Assembly: GCA_037044905.1 (NCBI GenBank)
Contig: JBAOKB010000061.1
Location: 248,001-312,000 of the forward strand
Length of the DNA: 64,000 nt
DNA from: Hortaea werneckii
Lineage: Eukaryota; Ascomycota; Dothideomycetes; Mycosphaerellales; Teratosphaeriaceae
Direction of reading: 5' to 3'
Shown here: piece by piece, positions 1 to 10,939 of the stretch
How the letters are laid out: each line of letters starts with the position of its first letter
Position numbering within the stretch: position 1 is the first letter of the stretch
Made by a program: the position numbers and the translations under genes
The notes under the pieces: generated by a model
The model's database searches: none
What the model was told of the DNA's origin: nothing
The model's input: the letters and a program-made list of their open reading frames with translations, nothing else

Positions 1-1682
1 TTATGCGACACCGCCCACCCTTCGATCATGGTGCCATCACGGCTAGCACAGAGGTTGCGTTCAGCTGAAACGGCTGTCACCCAAGACACTGTGGAGAGCG
101 CCACGCCTGCCTAGGACCTGCGCCAGCATTTGGAAGCTGCTACATTGACGTTTGTGGGCAGTGCCAATCCCATCCTGAGGGCGGAAGCAGCAGCGGTTAG
201 CCATACTACATGACCCTGTGCAAGCAAGAATTGCATTCCAATCTTCTTGTACCTAGACTTCCAGTGCGCACCCCAAATCACTCCAACACGATTAAGTCTC
301 ACATCAGCGTTGTGGTGAACCTATCCCCAAAAGTATCACGTTTACCACAGCGACGATGAAAGGACGGCTCTTAGGGCTGACACGACCTTCGCAATGCCAA
401 ACTTGCCGCGGCCTACGGAAATCTGGACCCGATCGAACGCTAACCAGGAGCCTAAAAACTTCGCAGCGGAGGGCAAGCGCACAATTAGAGTTTGGATTGA
501 TTTGAGAGCACTGCAAGAATAATTACCTCCGGAGGGTACCTTTCTCATCAACTGCCAAAACGCCGACCGACTATTACGTCGGGGCTTTTCGATCGTGTAG
601 ATCTTGCTGGTGTTATTTGCAATCATGGTTTTGACAGCAGCAGCCTACTACCTCGCCATAGGGAGGGTGGCACTACTAGACAAATCACTCCCTTAGCTGC
701 TGTCACTCCGCGACTAGTCCCTCAAGTGCGTCCGATGACAGCTTATAAGCTTGACTGCAGGAGGTTTAGGCAAGTTTCCAAATTCTTATGAACTGTATAG
801 TAATCAATCACACGTCTGTCTCAGCGTCCGGTGTGTACGTCCAGAACGAGCACAGCGCAATAGGAAGCCTGCGGATGCGACTTGGGGAAAGCAAAGGCTA
901 GACCGAAAAGCGAAAAGCACCATCAGCCACCCAATCCTGTTAGCCTTCCATAGATGGAATGAGAAAATGAGAACCAATCTAAATGAATTTGTCGCTGGAG
1001 AAGGACTGTACACACAAAGGGATATCAATGCCTCAAAAAAAATTATGCTATGATACACATTCACACAGACGATCAGGCGCATCGGTTTTTGATTGTTTCT
1101 GCAAACCCAATTTCGCAACCTCCCATCCTTTTCTTCCATTTTCCCTTCCAGCAACGTGGCAAGACGAGCGGGTGCCATAGGACAGCGAGAACCAAAGTTT
1201 GAGACGTGGTTTTCCATCACAAGGTGACACAGCTGCAAGTGCAAACTTGCTCCTTTCGTTCTGACCCACTCCGGCTTCGTCCCCTCCTCCTGATCCAGTG
1301 TCGATGGGGTCTCGGTACTTTCTTCCATCTTCATCAGCGGACCTAAGCAGAAGCGGTGACAGCAGCTCAGCCGACCGGGATCAGACTCTCTGCCACCTTT
1401 CGAAGAGGAAGAAGGGCCTTCCACAGAGTCTCGCCTTGAATGGAATGACCCAAAGCACTTCCCACTAACGACTCCATACGAGGTCGCATTTGATGACGAG
1501 GCTCTGTCTCGACCTCTCTGCACACCTCAAATACCTTTCGTGTCATAGTCTCAAATGGTGTTGGCGTCTAGCCGGTCACGAAAAGGATTATTTGCCCTGC
1601 TCTTCTTTCTTCTCCCCCGCATTCGAGGCGAGCTGGATAGGTTTGACCACGAACTTGTTCTCACTCCCCATATTCCGCGTCT
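1..1682. other. No recognised gene
   Basis: The stretch lies downstream of psy2 and probably includes its 3' UTR. A 239-codon open frame on the minus strand (804-1523) has no recognisable domain and is arginine/serine-rich without clear coding character. I do not call it. Confidence 0.5.
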
Positions 1683-4600
1683 TCAGACTTCCTTTCTTGT
1701 TAGCGAAGGCCGACTACCATCCTGCGAGGGCGCAGGCTGTCCGGCTTGTGCATCCTCGACCGGCTGTTCCAGCCCTTGAAGGTCCTTTGGCGGGGATCGC
1801 ACGCTCAAGTCCCCGCCCTGGATTTCTGCAGCTTTCGAGGGTAATTCGGAGTTCTGTGTCGCGCCTGGACTTGTGGAACCATCGAGTTGTACGTGATGGG
1901 TACCCGATGTGATGGAAGCGGCAGAGCTCCTCCGCTTATTCGACGAGGAGGCCCGTCCAGAGCCCATGAGCATACTCATTTCATCCTCTTCGTCGTCTTC
2001 GCGGCGACGTTTGGCTGGCGTGGGAGGTCCAGGCGGTGAAGCGCTGGCGGCAAGGGTACCGGGTGAGCTTTCCAAAGGCACAGGTTGGCGATCGCGGCCG
2101 CGCTCACGCTCGTGCTCGGTTGTTTGGGAAGTCTCGAAGGACTCGTCGTTAACCAGGTCCATAGCGTCCTCACACGGCGCGTCGGCATCGGTGACTCCTG
2201 CTCGTCCTCCAGTCTCGCCAATAGACGAGGCCTTCTTGGAGCCACCGGCCTCACGGTCAGGACTGCTTGCTAAGATGTCCATTGCGTCTTCCTCCTCGTC
2301 TTCTGGATAGTTGACCAGGGGCTTCATTGGACTTGCCGCTGCGCCATGGGGCGAGGCGACACCATCCGGCTTCGCTGCAGCGTCCTCCATACTCGGCAGT
2401 CCTGTCCCTGCTTCGTCCTCCTCAATGTCGTCAAAGTACGCCTCCTCGTCTCCATCCATCTCCCGCAGTCCGCTAAATGCAGCTCTTCCATTGACATGCA
2501 ATCCTCTTGGGGTTCCCTCCTGGGTTGTGAAGCTCGATTCATCCACCCCATTGGCGTTGCTAGGCACGTAGCCAGCCTGCATCTGTTCGTACCGCTGAAC
2601 CAGCATTCCAAACAGCCCAACGAAGGTTAGCCGTTCCAACCTTTCACGGTAATTTTCCACAAGGTGTACAAGCAGCTGCTTGATGCCCTCGCGCTTGATG
2701 TACTCGAAGAGATCAAGGCAGGCGCTGTTTAGCAGGTTGTCTTTCGGCTGTATCGCCTCGACAATGCCCAGTATAGGTTCAAATAGACGATACTGGATGA
2801 TCTGGCGGTTATGGAATTCATCCTGCAGGCCTATGCATGTGCGAAACCATTTGAGAGCTGTCAGGCGCATATGCTTCTGCGGACAGTGCAGGAGCAAGGC
2901 GATTCGCGAATGTAGATTCTCGCTTAAGATGAAGAGTTTACTCCTGTAGGAGTGCTGGCGGACAAAGAAGCAGAGGATTTCTACTAGATGGGTAAAGAGG
3001 CTGGTCTCTTGCACACTTAAGCCCCTGACACCGCCAGGACCGCATTTGTCGAGTTCCATGAGCGGTTTGAAAAGTCGGGTCGCGCTGTGATCGTAGAAAT
3101 GCGCAATGAAAGCCTCGGTCTGTGGTGGAGCATTCTGGCCACCAGCATGTGCATGGTGAGCTCCAGCGCGCTTAGCGAGGATCTCTGCATTGGCTTGGCG
3201 GGCGAGCATATCCATGCCGTTGGCAGAACTGGGGTCGAGTAAGATTTTGATGGCGTCCGCCATCTGACTCTTCACTCCCAAATCGACCTCGACCAGTAGC
3301 AGCTCGATCAAGGCATCGGTTAACGGGCCCTCTCTGCTGTGCTCTCTCTGTCTGGCCTGGATGGCCTGGAAACAGTACTGTCTCACAAGCCCGGGATCGT
3401 GATCGATAAGCGCTACCAAAACGTCGGTCCCTGCTACACGAACAGAGGCCTCGTGGTGGCGCAGAGCGTAGGTAATGACCGCAAAGAGTCCATGATGTAT
3501 GAAGTTCTGAAAGAGACTGGCTCGGTTTTGAGCTTGTATGTTTTTGCCTATGGCACAACAGTCGCGCATAAAGAGCACTGCATCCTTCTTCTTGTCCCGT
3601 CCAGATCCAGGAGTATTAGGGTTGCTGTCATCCGGCAGGTCCGTAGTATCCGGCTTAGGTAGAGAATGTCTCGTGCCCTTCGGAGAATGCTGTCCATCAT
3701 CATCGTCCTTGGTGTGGTTTGGATCAGGTCGCTGAGCAGGCGGTGGTGCCTGCGGAGGTGGACGGAAGATACCAAACAACTGCCGCAAGAATTCGGCATC
3801 CCCTAAGAGGTAGTTGACAACATCGACCTGATAGAAAAAGATGAGCGAATTAAGCACACTAAACGTCGGATCGTCCAGTATCCTCGCCAAAACTACGTCC
3901 TTGAGGTAAAGTAACCGGTACGTCACATGAATCTTTCTCACGATTTCCTCGTTCCTGATTTCCACCACTTGCTTAAACTTGCTCGTGTCGGCCAGGTACT
4001 GTCGATGGTTTGCTTTATGGAGAGGGAAGTCCGGGTCATACTCTAATGCACCCACTACGCCTTGGATAGCCGCGTCGCTTACCACGTGCTCGATGAGAGA
4101 GCTATCGTTGAGCAGGATCAGATGCTTCATGATGTTGCACAGACGGTGAAGATCCTCCACCGACTGCGCGGCCTCTGCTGCTTCCACAAGCGGTCCTAGC
4201 CGGAGGATATAAGTAGGGCCAGGGTCCGGTCCCGGTGAAGGCGCAGGGGTAAGGATGGTTTTGATGAGTGCCTCTCGAGAATTTGGCGTTCCACCAGCCG
4301 CTCGTATCGCCTGCTCGACCTCGTCTAGATGTCCTAATTCCGGTTCTGGGAGAGATATGGCCTGGACAGGATCCAGGATGTCATCGCTCAGTCCGTCGTC
4401 CGGGCCCGCGAGAGCATTCAGACGCTGCTGGACCTCGTTCACAAAGCTCCATACGCCTGCACAGCCGTCTGCCTCTTGGAAAGACAGCGCCATATCCACG
4501 CCATTCGCCTCCGTCCATACGATAAGCGTGTCCTGCTGTTGCTGATACCCATCATCTTTACTGATTCGCGTCTCGAGAAGTACCCTGTTGCTGTCGTCCT

Positions 4601-4808
4601 CGCTCACCACCAATATCCGCGCATCAGGGTTTTCGGGGGTCGATTGAGGCGACGGGATTAGCTGTCCCGAGCAGAACCCCGTCCCGCGGTCATACCAGTC
4701 GTTGTTCTTCAGTTCGTAGACTTTCACGCGCTTGCGCTCGGGAGACGGCGGGGAATTGGACGGCGAGGACGGTCGAGGCTGGCCATTATTCTGTTGCGGC
4801 TGCGCCAT
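1683..4808 (-). CDS. psy2: Protein phosphatase 4 regulatory subunit 3 (Psy2/SMEK family)
   Basis: A single exon of 1041 residues. The N-terminus after the start (MAQPQQ) is a short Pro/Ser linker, then a RanBD/EVH1-like domain opening KRVKVYELKNNDWYDRGTGF, followed by a long alpha-helical SMEK repeat region (roughly residues 200-740). The C-terminal 300 residues are acidic, disordered and Ser-rich, with basic patches of the kind used for nuclear import. The family targets the PP4 catalytic subunit to substrates in DNA-damage recovery and in meiotic and glucose signalling. The open frame continues 96 codons upstream, but that part is Arg/Pro-rich and unlike the family, so I start at 4808. No frame break is present. 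Confidence 0.93.
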   Translation of the reverse strand: MAQPQQNNGQPRPSSPSNSPPSPERKRVKVYELKNNDWYDRGTGFCSGQLIPSPQSTPENPDARILVVSEDDSNRVLLETRISKDDGYQQQQDTLIVWTEANGVDMALSFQEADGCAGVWSFVNEVQQRLNALAGPDDGLSDDILDPVQAISLPEPELGHLDEVEQAIRAAGGTPNSREALIKTILTPAPSPGPDPGPTYILRLGPLVEAAEAAQSVEDLHRLCNIMKHLILLNDSSLIEHVVSDAAIQGVVGALEYDPDFPLHKANHRQYLADTSKFKQVVEIRNEEIVRKIHVTYRLLYLKDVVLARILDDPTFSVLNSLIFFYQVDVVNYLLGDAEFLRQLFGIFRPPPQAPPPAQRPDPNHTKDDDDGQHSPKGTRHSLPKPDTTDLPDDSNPNTPGSGRDKKKDAVLFMRDCCAIGKNIQAQNRASLFQNFIHHGLFAVITYALRHHEASVRVAGTDVLVALIDHDPGLVRQYCFQAIQARQREHSREGPLTDALIELLLVEVDLGVKSQMADAIKILLDPSSANGMDMLARQANAEILAKRAGAHHAHAGGQNAPPQTEAFIAHFYDHSATRLFKPLMELDKCGPGGVRGLSVQETSLFTHLVEILCFFVRQHSYRSKLFILSENLHSRIALLLHCPQKHMRLTALKWFRTCIGLQDEFHNRQIIQYRLFEPILGIVEAIQPKDNLLNSACLDLFEYIKREGIKQLLVHLVENYRERLERLTFVGLFGMLVQRYEQMQAGYVPSNANGVDESSFTTQEGTPRGLHVNGRAAFSGLREMDGDEEAYFDDIEEDEAGTGLPSMEDAAAKPDGVASPHGAAASPMKPLVNYPEDEEEDAMDILASSPDREAGGSKKASSIGETGGRAGVTDADAPCEDAMDLVNDESFETSQTTEHERERGRDRQPVPLESSPGTLAASASPPGPPTPAKRRREDDEEDEMSMLMGSGRASSSNKRRSSAASITSGTHHVQLDGSTSPGATQNSELPSKAAEIQGGDLSVRSPPKDLQGLEQPVEDAQAGQPAPSQDGSRPSLTRKEV

Positions 4809-5632
4809 CTCGCGGACTTCCTTCTTCTCGTTGCCTCTAGCGCGAGAGGACGGCTGCGCGCGGGCGGTGGGAAAGCCGCTCACCGCATCCACCTGTCGCA
4901 CTCCTTCCCCCGCTCTATGAATGGACGCGCGCGAAGATGTGTATGCGCCCGTCTTGTTCGTGCGCGGCGCTGGCCTTGCCCCTCCGGCGTTCCGTGCTCG
5001 ACGTGTGCGGCGCAGGTGACACGGCGTCTGATGCGCCCGCGCGGTGTGGTGTTGCGGCGTCCCCGGTATCGCTGGCGGGCGGCGCGGGCAACGCAAGTGG
5101 TGATTTGCCTTCTACCGGCGCGTCGCGATCGTGTTGGTGGTTGTGGTGGTCCTCGCGCGCTCGCAGCAGTCAGAGGCGGAGCCGTGTCCCAAATTGCGTC
5201 AGAATCGGTAGCGCAAAGCTCGCGTGCTGCAAAGCGACATGAACGGACGGCGGAGTTTGAAGGGGGCGCTACCGAGTATCGCACAACTCCGCGGCGGTGA
5301 ATGGACGCGCCAAATGCTACAGACGCGCAAAATCGCTAGCGGACGCTCGTAGAGCGAGTCTCAATCGTCGTGGTCCGTATCGATGGTGATTCACATCTAC
5401 GAAACTGACACTGCAACAGGCAACGGTAAGGTTTGGAGACCGGAGAATCTTGCGTCATCTCTCGGCTATTTTAGGCGCGAGCAACGCTGTGAACTGTGTG
5501 TGTGAACGGCACGCTGCAGATCATCATGGATCCTCGTTAAAGTGTAGTACTGTACGTCTCTGATCAGACATTGGCTTATACAGTCTGTCGAGCATAACCT
5601 CAATCTCATCGCTCCCGTTCGCAAACTCCACA
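4809..5632. other. GC-rich intergenic region upstream of psy2
   Basis: This holds the presumed psy2 promoter and 5' UTR. GC-rich open frames on both strands here are low-complexity Arg/Ala/Pro readings and are not supported as genes. Confidence 0.5.
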
Positions 5633-6676
5633 TCACTTCAAGAACGAGCCATTGCTCTTTGCCAAGATCTCATCATAGTATGGTTGAAAGGCCAGCCAGC
5701 CTTTGGCTTCTGTGCCCACTTGCTCGTACGAATACTTCGCCTCTTCATCCGGGATCATCGTCTTCTGGTGCCCACTCCCGTTCGCCGCAGCATCCGCCAA
5801 AAGCTGCGCGTGACATGTCTTGTCCAGAGAAAGGAACCAAAAGGCTGCCGAGTCGACTGATGAGCCGACCTATAAATCACACCATCAGCACTAAGACCGT
5901 TGCATGAGACTCACCAGTCAAACATGCCCCTCGTCCAAAGGCAGCAGTGGTGGACTAGGAAGCGCGACCCACCGTAAGTAAACCATGATTCTGCAGTATA
6001 ATCGCCTTCCCATCCCCAAGATGCTCAGCGATCCGTCTCCCCTCCTCCCGATCCAACACCACACCCCCAAACTGCGGATACACCGCATGGCTCTTGTAAA
6101 ATCGCAGACTATCCTGCGTCATCATATCCAGCTCACGCCCAAAGACGCTAAACGCCTTCCCGTACACGCTATGGGCATGACAGGCCGCCGTAACGTCTGG
6201 GCGCGCTTTATGGATCTCCGAATGGATGGCGAAGGCTGCGGCATTGATAGGTTCCTCGCCTACCACCACCGTACCCTCTTCATCCACGAGGATGAGGTCC
6301 GACACGGAGATCTGTGAGAAATGCTGCGAGAGGGGGTTGAGCCAGAAGTGGTCGGTTAGGATTGGATCGCGGACTGATATATGCCCCGCAACGCCTTCGT
6401 CGAAGCCTAGAGACGGATGCATCAGCTTGATACGCTGCAAAGATATCTTGTCCGTGCGGTAAGTCGAAACTACTGACCTCTGTCGGCGAACACCCGATAT
6501 GCGGCTGCGAGGTGCTGTTTCCTGTACGTTCGCTCCTCTTCCAAGCTGTCAAACTTAGGGTAAGCTCTGATCTTCAACGGCTTGCCGGCCTTCGTCTTCC
6601 CAAGCGCGCCGACAGAGGCGTTTCCATTACTCGGCTCTTGGTTAAGAACGGTGTTAGGCTGAGCTATCGGCGCCAT
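5633..6676 (-). CDS. Class II aldolase/adducin-domain protein
   Basis: Three exons (6478-6676, 5973-6406, 5633-5869) with GT-AG introns of 71 and 103 bp join in frame to 289 residues. The class II aldolase/adducin fold covers roughly residues 55-260. Metal-ligand candidates are the HAH of CHAHSVYGKAFS and the His of QNHGLLTVG. The loop FDEGVAGHISVRDP is the usual start of the domain, and VDSAAFWFLSLDKTCHAQL the usual helix after the last His. Members cleave or epimerise phosphorylated sugars, or are catalytically uncharacterised adducin-like proteins; fungal homologues of this length are mostly unassigned. No signal peptide is seen, so it is probably cytosolic. The exact substrate cannot be read from sequence. 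Confidence 0.9.
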
Positions 6677-8503
6677 CGTAGTCTATTGTGGCAAATATAG
6701 CGGTCGGCGGGGTGCTGTTATAGATGTCGAAAAGTAGTTTTTGGTAGTTGCGACACTTAAATACCGAGTTTCCTTCTCACAGCACGTCCTCAAAGGCTAC
6801 CAACGATCCGCCTCTGGCAGCCCCAAATATATACCTCGCTAGATACACTGTGCTCAGGCTACTTGCCCGCCTACTGCTGCCCCGCAGACCGAGCGCCGAT
6901 CTCTGGAGTGGAGCAATGCAGGGTCGACCAACGTGGAGATAACGCGGAGAACGTATGCCGACGAAGAAGGATGTGGAGCTTAAAGGATGCCGCAGAACCG
7001 TTGCGGTTGGTCATTCCGCATCCCAGTTATCTATTGTGTCGAACATCGGCAGTTCAATATGTGAGCTCAATCTACTCATAACCCTTGCGAGTGCAAAAAT
7101 GAACAATTTCATGAAGTAAAGAGACCTGCTCCAGACAGCAAAAGCCCAAGGTTGCAGCACAGCATGGACGACCCAGACCTTTTGTTCCTCTGGGATGTTT
7201 TGTGCCCTGCTCGAATTATCATTTCCGTTTGCCAGAACAAGTTGTCCAGCCTGTTCTCTTATTGGCTCCGTAACATCCAAGAGCATCACTACTGTCTCAC
7301 CACCAACACGATACTGCGCAATTTCACGACATACAACGAAACGCACGGCCTTCAGGAACTCAGCTTATGACCTTCCTTTCGCAATGATTCGCTTTCGCTT
7401 CCCCCTTCGTACCTCTGGTCCAGCAATTGACTTTCGACCTATTCCCGATTCTTCAAACCACCTGTTGTCTGATTTAAATGCGCCACTACGTCGTAACCTC
7501 TCGGCCGTTTCCACCTTGCATCGTCATGAAGGTGGAAAATGAGTGCGTCTTGCGCGTTCGAAATTGGCGTGCCTTAGGCCTTTATGTCTTCCTCCAGGTC
7601 GAGTCTCGAGTTGAGATGGCAAGGGTTTCCGGGTCGACCTGGTCCAGCCGTTCAGCACAGATATGCGTCTTGTGCCGTCTATGGTCCAAGGTGAGGAGCC
7701 AGGTATTGATCCTTGCTTTTTGCTTGCCAGATGCTCTCATGTCCGACACTGTGCTTTCTTCATGAGGCTCCTTGGACCGGCCCTTCTAGCCGCCCGCCAT
7801 GGTTTCGGGTGTTTGTAGGACCGTCGAAGGTTATCGATTCATGTATAATGAGATGCGATATCAGTAGGGCGACGTAGGCGTAAATAATGTCCTGGTGAAT
7901 CTCCGCAAGACGTGAGTAAATTGATGTCTGTAATGGGGGCTTGTCAGCGGTGATTTGTGTCACTGAGGGGGCTGAGCAGGTCAAGCTGTTCGTCGCACGT
8001 GCAACATGTCTCATTTCATTGCGTGCCTGTGCTATAGAGAAAGAAGTACAAAGTAGAAGATACTGTAGAAGTGACTCGAGAAGCGTCCTGTCGTTGCTTA
8101 TAATCCCGCCGCCAAGAGTGTCCGCTCTCCAGCTGCCGGCCCCGGAGAGCGACATGGCGGGAAGCTTCGCAGGGCTTAGCACGAGCCTGACATGCCGCTT
8201 CGCACCAACACCCGTAACCTGAGGAAAAGCTGATTGTGGCTCAAATACATCTTTCAGCTGTCCATTGTGACATGGAGACGCTTCTCACAAGCCATTGCAC
8301 CCATTTCCAAGAATTCCTGCCGCGTGCAGCCCCTGAGCGACCATCAAGAGCACCCAATATCTCTTCCACCTGTGTGCGCGCTCCGTGCTTTTGCTTGGGC
8401 CTCGCGGGACTCTCCGCGACTCGGCGCACACAGTCCGCCCTGACATGGCCTTCTATGGAAGGCATGTTCCAACTCAAGGGAGTTGCCACCGGCAACGCCG
8501 CCT
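6677..8503. other. No recognised gene
   Basis: Short open frames only, none with a recognisable domain or a credible splice pattern. It includes the promoter of the aldolase-like gene near 6680-6900. Confidence 0.5.
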
Positions 8504-8620
8504 TCCCTACCTGGACTCCCGCTTTCCATCGAGCATCGAGGACGGCCACACGGACCTGCCTTCGGCGCTTTCCCTACCAGGACTCCCGCTTTCCGTCGAG
8601 AACGGCCACACGGACCTGCC
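8504..8620. repeat. Two-copy imperfect tandem repeat (about 60-67 bp unit)
   Basis: The phrase ggactcccgctttcc occurs at 8513 and 8580, and acggccacacggacctgcc at 8542 and 8602. The spacing drops from 67 to 60 because the first copy carries an extra catcgag-type heptamer. All three plus-strand frames are open across it, but the encoded Pro/Arg-rich peptides are not conserved-looking. Confidence 0.7.
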
Positions 8621-8761
8621 CTTCGCCTTTCCTGGCGTCCGAGCTTGTCAGCGTTGGGTGGTAGACTCCTAAACCTCGCTGTCCCTGCCCTATCCCCGCC
8701 GCGAGCAGCTACCTCGACAGACCCTGAGGCAGGCCATAGCTTCTCGGGGTGCTCGCTGCGA

Positions 8762-9502
8762 CTAACCCTTTGTTCGTGCTGACGCCTTGGATGGTTGGGG
8801 GTCCTGGCATGCTATCCTGACAGTCGGTAACTTCACAAAATGTTCTGCTACCAGTCGCAAAGGTTGTGTCATCGTCATCCCTTTTCGTCGAGTTGGCCGT
8901 ATCGGGCGAAGAGCGAGTCTGGCACTGCGGTCGCTGCTTCCACGGTGACCGCTGTAAGAGGGGAGTAGTGATGAGAGAAAGGAATCTCGTGCTTCAGAAG
9001 AGTGAGCGTGCTGATTGACCAAATACAAGTTTTCGTGATATTGTTGTGGTGATATGTCGTATTCGTCTATCACATCAATGAATTGTACCATGGGCGCATG
9101 TCGCCAACCATGGTCATCTTGACGTCGTGATGTCCGCACGGTTGTCCTGGTGAAAGCTTGGATGGATGAGTCCATACCGTCGGGCTCGTAATCAGAAATG
9201 GTGTTCCCGATTTGGACAGAGCGTCCTTTCGAGCGTAGAGCCCTCCCACGCAGGCATGAAGGAAGTCGTACTTTCCAGGAGGCCCCTATGCTTTTACAGG
9301 CGCATCTGCAGCAGTGGGAAGATAGATCCCTCTCATAGCAAGTAGATATCGTTGAAAAATTCCACCGTCCGATGAAGTTGCTCGCAGTATTCCCCTGGGG
9401 CTGCGAGGCAAGGCTCTCGTTGGTAGTATTTTCATTGTTTCGACTGTAAATCCCACCCAAAATGTGTTTCGCACCGCCAGCCGTGCAATACTTTCTGCCC
9501 AC
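8762..9502 (-). CDS. Possible hypothetical protein, unsupported by homology
   Basis: A 246-codon uninterrupted frame starting at 9502, 177 bp upstream of and divergent from the gene at 9680. Its middle (around QFIDVIDEYDISPQQYHENL) has ordinary protein composition; the ends are Arg/Ser-rich and look less coding. I recognise no domain, signal peptide or membrane segment. It could be a real fast-evolving gene or a chance frame in a GC-moderate region. Confidence 0.25.
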   Translation of the reverse strand: MGRKYCTAGGAKHILGGIYSRNNENTTNESLASQPQGNTASNFIGRWNFSTISTCYERDLSSHCCRCACKSIGASWKVRLPSCLRGRALRSKGRSVQIGNTISDYEPDGMDSSIQAFTRTTVRTSRRQDDHGWRHAPMVQFIDVIDEYDISPQQYHENLYLVNQHAHSSEARDSFLSSLLPSYSGHRGSSDRSARLALRPIRPTRRKGMTMTQPLRLVAEHFVKLPTVRIACQDPQPSKASARTKG

Positions 9503-9572
9503 GAATCTGCTTAAATGTCAGTGAGATCTCTGGTCCGCAGCCTCCCTTCTCTCTCATACCCATCCTCACATA

Positions 9573-9672
9573 CCCACCACCACCAGCAACAACACCACCA
9601 GCACCACCACAGCAGCACCACCACCACCACAACACCACGACCACCACCACTACCGCCACCACCACTACTACT
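9573..9672 (+). repeat. CAC/ACC trinucleotide microsatellite
   Basis: About 100 bp of imperfect CAC repeats (with CAG, CAA and CTA interruptions) immediately before the ATG at 9680. If translation began at the upstream ATG (9515), it would encode a His/Gln/Thr/Pro tract. Confidence 0.85.
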
Positions 9673-9679
9673 AACCAAG

Positions 9680-10510
9680 ATGGAGCCGCAGATGCAGGCC
9701 GCTGCTCCGGGACAGCCATGGATCCCGGAAACCCAGGACTTCGGGGGAGCGACCGTAGCCCCCTTCGTGGCGTTCGAGAGCCCTGACGGCCTCAGTGGCA
9801 TGGACTTAAGCGGCGACGGCATGAACGAGCCGTACCTCCCGGACTTCAGCCAGCCTATCCCGGGAGTCGACAACTTCGACAATGCGGCTGCAGAGCTCTC
9901 CATGCCATCCAGCGTCCTGAACTTCAGCGGCGACGAAACGGACGATGGTTGGGTGGCGCGATTCCTCGCGGATCTCCCGGCCCCCGAGGATCTCAACAAT
10001 GCCGCCGTAGATCTCACCCCGCAATCCTCACCAGTGAACGGCGGTGAGATTGTTGGCGATCCTCCGACGATCGCCATGCCGTCCATACCGCACGATCTCG
10101 CCGCGGAAGGCTTCAACATCCCCGTCAGCAACGGCAATAGCGGGAGCAACGGCCATGAAACGTCCCCTGCTGACAGCATCGCCGTCCCAAATGACGTCCA
10201 GCCCACAGGCGTCATGGGCTCCGGTCAAGTTATCGCGAGAAGTCCAAAGAAGATTGCTCGTCGCACGAGGACGCCACAGCCAGCATCGCCGCCCAAGTAT
10301 GGCCCGGGGAATCCGCGCCCCAACAACCGAGTGGGCCAGACCAGGAACTGGAGCCAGGCGTTGCGGCAACACAAGCACCGATGTGAGGAGACCGTGGGTT
10401 GTCAGGACGACTGCATGGTGAAGAAGGAATTTCCGGAGAAATGGGCAGAGCAAAAGGCGACCGTGTGCAAGGGCTGGGTCGGTGGGAAGAAGGAGAAAGG
10501 GAGGAGGTGA
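9680..10510 (+). CDS. Hypothetical Ser/Pro-rich protein with basic Cys-containing C-terminus
   Basis: A single exon of 276 residues from MEPQMQ. An in-frame ATG at 9515 would add 55 residues, mostly the microsatellite product, so I prefer 9680. The first 200 residues are acidic and disordered. From about residue 180 comes a basic stretch (SPKKIARRTRTPQ), then a short helical block, NWSQALRQHKHRCEETVGCQ, with three cysteines followed by a Lys-rich end. The acidic-then-basic layout is compatible with a nuclear regulator, but I recognise no DNA-binding domain and assign no function. Confidence 0.6.
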   Translation: MEPQMQAAAPGQPWIPETQDFGGATVAPFVAFESPDGLSGMDLSGDGMNEPYLPDFSQPIPGVDNFDNAAAELSMPSSVLNFSGDETDDGWVARFLADLPAPEDLNNAAVDLTPQSSPVNGGEIVGDPPTIAMPSIPHDLAAEGFNIPVSNGNSGSNGHETSPADSIAVPNDVQPTGVMGSGQVIARSPKKIARRTRTPQPASPPKYGPGNPRPNNRVGQTRNWSQALRQHKHRCEETVGCQDDCMVKKEFPEKWAEQKATVCKGWVGGKKEKGRR

Positions 10511-10939
10511 CGACCAACGAGCTCTGGGCCTGGAAATACGACGCCAAGCCGGTGAGAAAAGCAGCGCCTGCCAGACGCCGTGCGAAGGCAGCCCTTTGAG
10601 CAAGAGGCGGTCGATCTCCAGGATGATGAGGTGGGCGATGAAGGATGAATAGGGTGTACAGGACCATATGGAAAATTTGCTGGGCCGGGAATGGGCGCTT
10701 GGGTTTGCTTGAGAATGGGTTGCATTGGACGTCTTGTACTGCTTGGCTTTTCTTGTGTATGAATGTGCTGCGGCATGGGTTGTCGGTAGGATTTTGACGG
10801 ATCATCGGATGAGAGATGTTGGACCTGCTTGATGTATCTAGTTTTCGAGTGTGAACTTGCACATGAAACTCAAATGCAATTTTTGACACTCAACCGAAGA
10901 ACGCCTTTCAAATTTCTCTATCATGCGAGCAAATGGTTC
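10511..10939. other. Convergent intergenic region, no gene seen
   Basis: Probable shared 3' UTR space between the plus-strand gene ending at 10510 and the minus-strand gene ending at 10940. Confidence 0.5.

Noticed and set aside
804..1523. A 239-codon minus-strand frame downstream of psy2
   Set aside because: No start context, domain or splice support; probably 3' UTR of psy2.
9511..10215. A 234-codon minus-strand frame opposite the gene at 9680
   Set aside because: It is the antisense reading of a GC-rich exon and of the CAC microsatellite (poly-Val/Trp/Cys), without any domain.
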